NCBI GenBank assembly: GCA_900553655.1
Contig: USEQ01000004.1
Span: 1-15,361 of the forward strand
DNA from: an uncultured Slackia sp.
Lineage (GTDB): Bacteria; Actinomycetota; Coriobacteriia; Coriobacteriales; Eggerthellaceae
Length of the DNA: 15,361 nt
Direction of reading: 5' to 3'
In this document: in pieces, positions 9,849 through 15,361 of the stretch
How the letters are laid out: each line of letters opens with the position of its first letter
How positions within the stretch are numbered: the stretch's first letter is position 1
The notes under the pieces: model-generated
What the model was told of the DNA's origin: nothing
What the model saw: only the letters and a program-made list of their open reading frames with translations
Databases searched by the model: none
Program-made: the position numbers and the translations under genes

Positions 9849-10736
9849 ATGCTCGAAAGCGTTCTTGCCATACCGTTTTGGATCGAATTCGCCGGCACGA
9901 TCACCGGCGGCCTTGCGGGCGCCATAGCGGGCGTCAACGCTCGCTACGATGTTTTCGGCACGACCACGCTCGCATGCGTCACGGGCCTAGGCGGGGGCAT
10001 TATGCGCGATGTCTTGCTTCAGGATTTCGGCATATACGCATTTCAGCATCCTATCTTACTTATAGCGTGCGCCGTCACCGGCGTGCTCGTTTTCTATTTT
10101 CACAAGCTCGCCGACGCATTCGACTGGTTCATGGATTTCTTGGACAACCTTTCCGTAGGACTTTGGGCCGTCGTTTCCGTAGGGAAAGCCCTTTCTGCAG
10201 GCCTCGACACCATACCCTCCATCATCCTCGGAACGATTACCGCCGTCGGCGGCGGCATCATCCGAGACATCCTCATGGCACAACGCCCTACGGCGTTTCA
10301 GGCGGGGACCCTCTACGGCACTGCATCGCTCATAGGGTCCGCCGCGTTTGCCCTCATGAAGCAAAACGACGTACTGGGAGACTACGCAGCAATCACCTGC
10401 GTCATGCTCATCTTCATCCTGCGCTACGCCTCAGAGTTTTTCGGATGGCATACGCATCCTGCCCAGGATTACAGCGACCGCGTTATCGAACCGGTGAAAA
10501 AGGTTGCCCACGTCGCTGCGAAACCGGTCAAAAACGCCGTGAAAAACGCCGTGGAGAAACGCATCGTTACCACGCCTCCCCCGCCGCAGGTGCCACATCA
10601 CGAAAAGGCCGCTCATCGAGAACGCCTTCGCGCCGAGGCCCAGGCCCGCATGGCCGCAAGCATTGCGACTTCAGGCGTATCGAAGCAAGAAAACGCCAAG
10701 ACATCGCCCGACGAAAGCAAAGAGCGCCCGGAATGA
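9849..10736 (+). CDS. TRIC/UPF0126 family channel-like membrane protein with a long C-terminal tail
   Basis: Residues 1-200 are the UPF0126 (YadS/YicG-like) unit, now regarded as the prokaryotic trimeric intracellular cation channel family. It consists of two similar three-helix repeats, each with a Gly-rich kink motif: GGGIMRD at 48-54 and GGGIIRD at 134-140. Seven hydrophobic segments are visible. Family members are normally about 205 aa. Here an extra 90 residues follow, starting with the near-repeat PVKKVAHVAAKPVKNAVKNAVEK (215-237), a Pro run (243-246) and a charged Ala/Arg/Glu helix, presumably cytoplasmic. The start at 9849 has GGAG about 10 nt upstream. The stop codon lies inside the loop of the terminator at 10719. 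The native ion and physiological role in bacteria are unsettled. Confidence 0.87.
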   Translation: MLESVLAIPFWIEFAGTITGGLAGAIAGVNARYDVFGTTTLACVTGLGGGIMRDVLLQDFGIYAFQHPILLIACAVTGVLVFYFHKLADAFDWFMDFLDNLSVGLWAVVSVGKALSAGLDTIPSIILGTITAVGGGIIRDILMAQRPTAFQAGTLYGTASLIGSAAFALMKQNDVLGDYAAITCVMLIFILRYASEFFGWHTHPAQDYSDRVIEPVKKVAHVAAKPVKNAVKNAVEKRIVTTPPPPQVPHHEKAAHRERLRAEAQARMAASIATSGVSKQENAKTSPDESKERPE

Positions 10737-10752
10737 CCGGACGCTCTTTTTT
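10719..10752 (+). terminator. Rho-independent terminator of the TRIC-like gene
   Basis: AGAGCG-c-CCGG pairs with CCGG-a-CGCTCT around the loop AATGA, with one mismatch, followed by a T-tract (10747-10751). Two flanking A-T pairs extend the stem. The gene's own TGA stop (10734-10736) is in the loop, so the terminator overlaps the coding end. Confidence 0.9.
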
Positions 10753-10772
10753 CTTCCCAGATTCGAAGCGCG

Positions 10773-11378
10773 TTACGATTCAACGGGCACGAACGTGTCT
10801 TTGTCGGGCGCAAAGCTTTGCATGGCCTTAATGGTGCGGTCGAAAAGCTCGTCGAGCTCCCAGCCGAGCATTTCCGCGCCTGAACGGATCACATCGCGAT
10901 TCACGCCGGCTGCGAAACGCTTGTCCTTGAACTTCTTCTTGAGCGACTTCACTTCGAAGTCCATGACGCTTTTCGAGGGCCTCATGATAACCGCCGCGCC
11001 AATCAGGCCCGTCAGCTCCTCTGTGGCGAACAGAACCTTTTCCATCTGAAGTTCCGGACGAGGGAGCTCGGGGTTGAAGTCCGACGTGTGGCTCTGGATG
11101 GCGCGAATCAGCTCGGGCGTACCGCCAGCTTCCTCGATCAGCGGAGCAGCATAAAGCGTATGCTTCTCGGGCTCGTCATCGTGTTCTTCCCAATCGAGGT
11201 CGTGCAAAAGACCGACGATACCCCAGAATTCCTCATTTTCGGAATCGAACTCCCGTGCGAAGTAGCGCATGGTCTGCTCGACCGTTTCCCCATGCTCGAT
11301 ATGAAAAGGATCCTTATTATGATCCGCCAGAAGCGCGAACGCCTCTTCTCGCGTCATTCCTGCCTCAAGCTTCGTCAT
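10773..11378 (-). CDS. HD-domain protein, probable metal-dependent phosphohydrolase
   Basis: A 201-aa cytoplasmic protein with an HD-superfamily fold. Candidate metal ligands are His29 in FHIEHGE, the His59-Asp60 pair in GLLHDLDWEEH, His73 in EKHTLYA and His97 in AIQSHTSD. The arrangement resembles small stand-alone HD hydrolases of Coriobacteria and Clostridia, which act on nucleotides or phosphoesters, but the substrate cannot be told from sequence. The start ATG at 11376-11378 is preferred to an upstream in-frame codon at 11414 because AGGAGG sits about 6 nt before it. The metal-exporter gene ends 54 bp upstream on the same strand, so the two may share a transcript. The convergent TRIC-like gene ends 36 bp away. 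Confidence 0.85.
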   Translation of the reverse strand: MTKLEAGMTREEAFALLADHNKDPFHIEHGETVEQTMRYFAREFDSENEEFWGIVGLLHDLDWEEHDDEPEKHTLYAAPLIEEAGGTPELIRAIQSHTSDFNPELPRPELQMEKVLFATEELTGLIGAAVIMRPSKSVMDFEVKSLKKKFKDKRFAAGVNRDVIRSGAEMLGWELDELFDRTIKAMQSFAPDKDTFVPVES

Positions 11379-11432
11379 AAACGCCTCCTGTTTTCGCAAT
11401 CGCAGCTTGTCCATCCTCCATTGTAGTCCTGC

Positions 11433-12377
11433 CTACAGCACAACGCCCAGCAGAGTAAGAACGCCGCCAACCGCTATGCCAACCAGCAAAAGCAGCACCA
11501 GGATAGCGAGATTGTCCTTCAAGGGGCGATTCGTCCTGAACAGCACCAGCAGGCCAACGCCCGCACTCACCAGCAGGCCGCCGATCATCGCGCCCGCGCC
11601 AAGCGTGCCGTCAAGATAAAGCTCCGTTATAGCGACCGATGCAGCGCAGTTCGGAATGAGGCCGACAAGAGAAGCGGCCACGACGGAAAGACCAGGGTTG
11701 CCCTCCATGAACGCGGCAATGGCATCCTCGCCCACCGAGTCCATCACCACCTCGAGAGCCAACGTGACCAGGAAGATAAAAAGCGTCACCTGCGCAGTGT
11801 GCTTGAGGGCGCTCTTGACGATAGAGCCGCCTTCGTGATCGTGGTCGTGCTCGTTATCGTGCTCGAAATCGTATGCCAGCTCCGGATTGCTTCCGCACGC
11901 TTTGCAGTCCCCGTTGCAATGGCAGTTGTCCCGTTCGCATAGCTCGTGAATGCGCAGATGCTCTTTGTCGCGACGCATCGCATGCAAGACGGCATCAATA
12001 GCGAATCCGGCGACCATGCCGACGACGACCTTGATAGCGAGCACTTTGACGATAAGCGCTATCGGGGCTTGCTCGGCGATGAAGATGGGAAGCATCTCGT
12101 CGCTCGTGGAAAGAAACACTGCGAACAGCGTGCCCAGAGACACGACGCGCGCGGCATACAACGTCGACGCCGCAGCCGAGAAGCCGCACTGAGGAACCAT
12201 TCCCAGCAACGCGCCGATTGCGGGACCCGCATGGCCTGCCTTGCGCACGGCCGCCTCGCTTGCAGCGCCCGCATGATGCTCAAGGGCTTCCATGGCAAGG
12301 TACGTGACGAAAAGGAAGGGAACGAGCTTCAGCGTATCGACGAACGCATGCTCAAGGGCATGCATCATTATTTCCAT
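11433..12377 (-). CDS. Putative heavy-metal/arsenic exporter, ArsP_2-like membrane protein
   Basis: A 314-aa membrane protein matching the 'putative 10TM heavy-metal exporter' group (arsenic efflux protein family). Two related halves each have a Pro-x-Cys turn: GMVPQCGFSAAASTLY (59-74) and GLIPNCAASVAITELY (239-254). Between them, at about 135-187, lies a cytoplasmic loop rich in Cys (147, 152, 154, 158, 161) and then in acidic residues and His (173, 177, 179, 181), a likely metal-binding site. Arsenic transport is family annotation only; the loop would also fit a divalent cation such as zinc, manganese or nickel. The ATG at 12375-12377 is the first reasonable start; an AAGGA element lies about 12 nt upstream, farther than ideal, so the start is less certain than the rest. 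Confidence 0.78.
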   Translation of the reverse strand: MEIMMHALEHAFVDTLKLVPFLFVTYLAMEALEHHAGAASEAAVRKAGHAGPAIGALLGMVPQCGFSAAASTLYAARVVSLGTLFAVFLSTSDEMLPIFIAEQAPIALIVKVLAIKVVVGMVAGFAIDAVLHAMRRDKEHLRIHELCERDNCHCNGDCKACGSNPELAYDFEHDNEHDHDHEGGSIVKSALKHTAQVTLFIFLVTLALEVVMDSVGEDAIAAFMEGNPGLSVVAASLVGLIPNCAASVAITELYLDGTLGAGAMIGGLLVSAGVGLLVLFRTNRPLKDNLAILVLLLLVGIAVGGVLTLLGVVL

Positions 12378-12529
12378 ATTTCAAACCAATCCTTCTATGA
12401 CATCGACGACAGTCATCCTGAAGCCGCCGCTCATCTCCGCGAAGCTCTCAGGGATGCGATTCTACATACCATAGCGCCAAAGTCTTTTACGGGCAGAAGG
12501 ACGAAAATAAACAATATCGAAAGAGAAAA

Positions 12530-13498
12530 TCACCCTCGCCACCTTCGAGGATGCCCCGTACGCGATTTTATGCGGCGGGCCTCCTCGGCTCGCTTGCGGG
12601 CGGTCTGCACCTCGTCACGCAAACGAAGATAGCTTTCGAAGCGCTCTTGGGCAAGATTTCCTTCCTCCACCGCTGCGCGTACCGCGCATCCCGGCTCTGC
12701 CCCATGACGGCAGTCCGAGAAGCGGCACGATTCCGCAAGCTCTTCAATATCGGAAAAGGCGGCATCAATTCCTATGTTGGAATCCCATAGCGCAAGACCC
12801 CTCACCCCCGGCATGTCAACGACGCAGCCACCGCCGGGAATTCTCACCATTTCGCGAGAAACCGTCGTATGCCGCCCTTTTCCGTCGCCTTCTCGCACCG
12901 ACCCCGTCGCCTGGACCTCGGCGCCTACCAGCAGATTCACGAGACTCGATTTCCCGACGCCGCTTTTGCCCAGAAGCACGCCGACGCACCCGGACGGCAC
13001 GCATGAGCGAACCTCTTCGACGCTTTCGGGATCTTCCGAAGAAACAACCAGCACGCGCGTGCCCTGAGCAACCCGCTCCACCAAGGTTTGCACCCTGCGC
13101 ACTTCTTCAGTACTTTCCGCCTGGTCGGCCTTCGTGAGAAGAACGACCACTTCGGCACCGCTCTCGTGAGCAAGCACCAATTCCCGCTCAAGCCTTCGCA
13201 CGTTCAGTCCGGAGCATGGCTCCGCAACGAACACCTTGTCGAAATTCGCGGCAAGGACCTGCGGCTCCATACGCTCAGTGGGGTCTTTGCGCACAAAAGC
13301 GTTCCGACGGGGAAGAACACGCTCGATGATTCCTTTGTCGTGCCCCTCGGGAACGGAGATTTCCACGCGATCGCCGCACGCCGCGCGCACGTCGGCGGTC
13401 TTGACGAGAGACGTTGCATGTTCGCAACGGTATTGCAGTCCGCCCTCGAGCTCGACAAGGGGATATCCGCGATCGAGCTTTACCACTACACCCTGCAT
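12530..13498 (-). CDS. rsgA: Ribosome small subunit-dependent GTPase A, RsgA
   Basis: RsgA is a circularly permuted GTPase that helps late maturation of the 30S subunit. The 322-aa protein shows the full plan: an N-terminal OB-fold (1-65); then G4 TKAD (122-125), G1 GKSGVGKSS (177-185), the switch region GRHTT (208-212) and G3 DMPG (228-231), in the permuted order; then a zinc knuckle with Cys258, Cys263, His265 and Cys271. The tail is basic, suited to rRNA. Length is typical. The start ATG at 13496-13498 shares one base with the stop of the upstream gene (TAATG), and AAAGGG lies 7 nt ahead inside that gene, so translation is probably coupled. Confidence 0.95.
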   Translation of the reverse strand: MQGVVVKLDRGYPLVELEGGLQYRCEHATSLVKTADVRAACGDRVEISVPEGHDKGIIERVLPRRNAFVRKDPTERMEPQVLAANFDKVFVAEPCSGLNVRRLERELVLAHESGAEVVVLLTKADQAESTEEVRRVQTLVERVAQGTRVLVVSSEDPESVEEVRSCVPSGCVGVLLGKSGVGKSSLVNLLVGAEVQATGSVREGDGKGRHTTVSREMVRIPGGGCVVDMPGVRGLALWDSNIGIDAAFSDIEELAESCRFSDCRHGAEPGCAVRAAVEEGNLAQERFESYLRLRDEVQTARKRAEEARRIKSRTGHPRRWRG

Positions 13499-14271
13499 TA
13501 TCGAGCCCTTTCTCGTGCGTAGAAGAACAATGCCATCAGGAACAATCCCATAACCACGGCGATGGCCCCCGGCGCGAAATCACGCGCGACGAAACGATCG
13601 GGATGCGCAAAGCCTGCCTCTTCGACCGTAACGGCCGCCGCATGAATATCGCTTTCTCCCTCGTGCTCCTCGCACGCAAGGTTGTAGACGCCCTGAACGC
13701 GCAACCGCGATCCGGTCTTCCCGTAGGCGCCGAACATGTCAATCTTCTGGACATCAGAATTCGCCATCACGACCGACACCGACGAACCGGAGTCTCCGTC
13801 TCTCAGCGTGACCCAGGAAAACCCCTTTTCTCCCCCTGTAAGGCGTATGGCCTCTCCGACGGCTTCACCCCTCACCTGGACGGTCTGCTTGTCGTAATAC
13901 GAATCAGCACCGGCGAGGTCGGCGATGGCAGCATCGTAGAGAAACGAATTGTCAGAAACCTGTCCGTCGTTGATGGTGTTTCCCTCCGCATTCAATGCCG
14001 AAGGCTCCTGCGCTTCGGGCTCCGCTTGAAACCCGTCCTGGTCCCCGACATCTTGCTGCTCTTGGACGCCGGACGACACCCCCCATGCAGCATTCGGGAA
14101 AACCGAGGCCACGGCACCGACGCAAAGCGCGAGCAAGACGCAACATGCGACACTGGACAAACGGCGCGTCGCACGACCCAAAGTTCGATGCCTCCGCGCT
14201 CCGCAACGCAACCGAACGCAGCCCCTCCCCTCGTCCAAGGGACCGAGTTCAAAACGAGCCTTATCGAGCAC
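13498..14271 (-). CDS. Membrane-anchored protein with an OB-fold-like extracytoplasmic domain, function unknown
   Basis: A 257-aa protein with an Arg-rich N-terminus (16-37), a hydrophobic segment (about 39-59, membrane anchor or signal), an acidic Gln/Glu linker (66-105), a beta-rich domain (about 125-217) and a final TM helix (about 232-250) ending in RERAR. The beta-rich domain has the look of an OB-fold: a QTVQVRGEAVG strand, FSWVTLRDG, VSVVMA, then SRLRVQGVYN. I do not recognise a precise family. Topology suggests the domain faces outside. The GTG at 14269-14271 is chosen over an upstream ATG at 14304 because AAGGAGG lies 7 nt before the GTG. It overlaps trkH by 11 nt and rsgA by 1 nt, so all three are likely translated from one message. 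Confidence 0.75.
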   Translation of the reverse strand: MLDKARFELGPLDEGRGCVRLRCGARRHRTLGRATRRLSSVACCVLLALCVGAVASVFPNAAWGVSSGVQEQQDVGDQDGFQAEPEAQEPSALNAEGNTINDGQVSDNSFLYDAAIADLAGADSYYDKQTVQVRGEAVGEAIRLTGGEKGFSWVTLRDGDSGSSVSVVMANSDVQKIDMFGAYGKTGSRLRVQGVYNLACEEHEGESDIHAAAVTVEEAGFAHPDRFVARDFAPGAIAVVMGLFLMALFFYARERAR

Positions 14272-15361
14272 GGCGCAACCTCCTTCTAGGCCTAAACGAC
14301 GCAACGATGGAAACGATCAATGCGATAAGCGTGATGAACTCGAGACGCCCCGCCCACATATCGAAGATATAGAGAAGCTTCAGCATATCGGGCATGCCCG
14401 GCTGAATGATGCCACTCGACATGCCAATATTGGAAACCATGGAGACGGACTCAAACAACGCCGGAGCGGCATCGTATCCATACATGACCGTAACGATCGT
14501 GGTAATCAAGAACATCACGCCATACAGCATGAACACGGCAAGATTGGCTCGTACGAGATCGCTGTTCAAAGGACGTCGACCAACATGGTAATACGTAACG
14601 ACCTGACGTGCCGAAGCCGGCGCAAGAAGGTCCTTGATATAGGCGACCAACTCTTTGACCAGAATGCCGATACGAAGAACTTTGATGCCGCCCGTGGTGC
14701 TTCCCGCAGAGCCGCCAACCGCCATGCAAAACACGATAATTAGCAGTGCACCGCTCGAAACGACCGTAGTCATCTGATTGACGCTTATGGTCTGGAAGCC
14801 CGTCGACGAAAACGCCGCAATAACCGTAAATACGGCGCGTCTGAGAAGCACGGGAAGGCTGTCGTAGATATTGGCAGTGCACAGCGTCGCAACGAACGCG
14901 GCAACGATAACCGAAAGCCAAATTGCAAGAGTCCTAATCTCGATATCTTTGAAGAAATGCTCCAAGCGACCTTTCCATACCTCGCTGTGGAGCGTGAAGT
15001 TAATCGAGCCCATCAAGATGAGTATCATCACGACGACCTCAATCAAGCCGCTATGGTAGTACAGGATTCCCGTGCTCATGGCAGCCATTCCCCCCGTGTT
15101 GAAAGAGGCCACCGCAAGCCACAAACCGTTAAAGAACGCGCGAAGAGGCTCCATGCCCACGAACAAACACAACCCCGTCAGGACAAACGTCCCCAGCACG
15201 ATAAACGCCGCCGAGAAGCGAACGATGAATCGCGTCGTCTGCATGATATTGGGAATAACGTGCTCGCTGCGCCCTTCGGACGAATACAGAGACGAATCGA
15301 CGGCACGTCCGAACAGTCCCAAGGACAAAGCGATGACAACAACGCCCTGGCCGCCGATGCA
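14261..15361 (-). CDS. trkH: TrkH-family potassium uptake subunit, N-terminus beyond the window
   Basis: The K+-translocating membrane subunit of the Trk/Ktr system. The last 366 residues are present; full-length proteins are about 480 aa, so roughly the first quarter is missing. The frame is open to the window edge, beginning CIGGQGVVVIALS, the equivalent of the family's GGMG loop. Selectivity-filter loops are visible at residues 88-91 (NTGG), 186-189 (STGF) and 311-314 (NIGM), numbered from the edge. The TrkH signature GGSAGSTTGGIKVLRI is at 216-231. The protein ends with a basic RPRRRLRRAR tail. A cytoplasmic TrkA partner is needed for function and would be expected upstream, outside the window. 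It appears to be the promoter-proximal gene of the visible trkH - OB-fold-like - rsgA unit. Confidence 0.93.
   Translation of the reverse strand, partial: CIGGQGVVVIALSLGLFGRAVDSSLYSSEGRSEHVIPNIMQTTRFIVRFSAAFIVLGTFVLTGLCLFVGMEPLRAFFNGLWLAVASFNTGGMAAMSTGILYYHSGLIEVVVMILILMGSINFTLHSEVWKGRLEHFFKDIEIRTLAIWLSVIVAAFVATLCTANIYDSLPVLLRRAVFTVIAAFSSTGFQTISVNQMTTVVSSGALLIIVFCMAVGGSAGSTTGGIKVLRIGILVKELVAYIKDLLAPASARQVVTYYHVGRRPLNSDLVRANLAVFMLYGVMFLITTIVTVMYGYDAAPALFESVSMVSNIGMSSGIIQPGMPDMLKLLYIFDMWAGRLEFITLIALIVSIVASFRPRRRLRRAR
14279..14285 (-). promoter_or_regulatory. Ribosome binding site inside the 3' end of trkH that sets the GTG start of the OB-fold-like gene
   Basis: On the minus strand AAGGAGG is followed by a 7-nt spacer and GTG at 14269-14271. 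The site lies within trkH coding sequence, 8 codons before its TAA. This decides a GTG start over the upstream ATG at 14304, which has no comparable site. Confidence 0.75.

Noticed and set aside
9797..10831. 344-aa plus-strand frame overlapping the TRIC-like gene
   Set aside because: It is very rich in Arg, His and Pro, as expected of a frame-shifted read of a membrane gene. The alternative frame has clean hydrophobic helices and both GGGI(M/I)RD motifs.
12378..12529. Possible riboswitch or terminator between rsgA and the metal exporter
   Set aside because: The interval was read on both strands for a long stem, a U-tract or yybP-ykoY-like sequence, and none was found.
11946..12632. 228-aa plus-strand frame across the metal exporter start and rsgA end
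   Set aside because: It is antisense to two supported genes and has no domain; the part in the intergenic gap is only about 150 bp.
14261..14304. ATG at 14304 as the start of the OB-fold-like gene
   Set aside because: The GTG at 14271 has a strong AAGGAGG at the right distance, and the 11 extra residues would come from a 44-nt overlap with trkH.

Overview
The window reads as chromosomal DNA from a moderately GC-rich anaerobic actinobacterium, most likely a gut member of the Coriobacteriia (Eggerthellaceae-like). The main reasons are a roughly 12-helix membrane protein with a C-terminal LuxR helix-turn-helix divergent from a Tat-exported flavin reductase lipoprotein, and the short form of ThiC. 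The family assignment is inference from gene content; no 16S or other marker is present.

Layout from left to right. (1) 1-1156, minus: the N-terminal part of an EF-G-like translational GTPase that runs off the left edge. (2) A 387-bp intergenic stretch with divergent promoter candidates, then thiC (1544-2845, plus), ending at a 40-nt perfect palindrome. (3) A 12-TM LuxR-type regulator (minus) divergent from a flavin-dependent reductase lipoprotein (plus). The shared 235-bp control region is rich in dyads. (4) After two tandem hairpins come two minus-strand genes, a coiled-coil/Tyr-Gln-rich TM2-domain protein and an Atg22/UMF1-type MFS transporter. (5) Plus-strand genes for a zinc-dependent phospholipase C-like protein and a TRIC/UPF0126 channel-like protein, the latter closed by a classical terminator. 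(6) Minus-strand genes for an HD-domain phosphohydrolase-like protein and a putative heavy-metal exporter with a Cys/His-rich loop. (7) A tightly overlapping minus-strand operon trkH - membrane OB-fold-like protein - rsgA, with trkH running off the right edge.

The part that looks most like a specialised system is region 3. A membrane-embedded LuxR regulator sits opposite an exported flavin reductase. By eye, that reductase keeps the probable catalytic arginine of the fumarate-reductase superfamily but has lost the His and Arg that bind dicarboxylates, so it probably reduces something other than fumarate. Two inverted repeats of similar geometry lie just upstream of it. I infer a substrate-inducible anaerobic respiratory module; the substrate cannot be read from sequence. 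The second point of interest is the translationally coupled trkH / OB-fold protein / rsgA operon, whose middle gene has no function I recognise.

No tRNA, rRNA, CRISPR array, insertion sequence or phage gene was seen. Most other genes are housekeeping or ordinary accessory functions.
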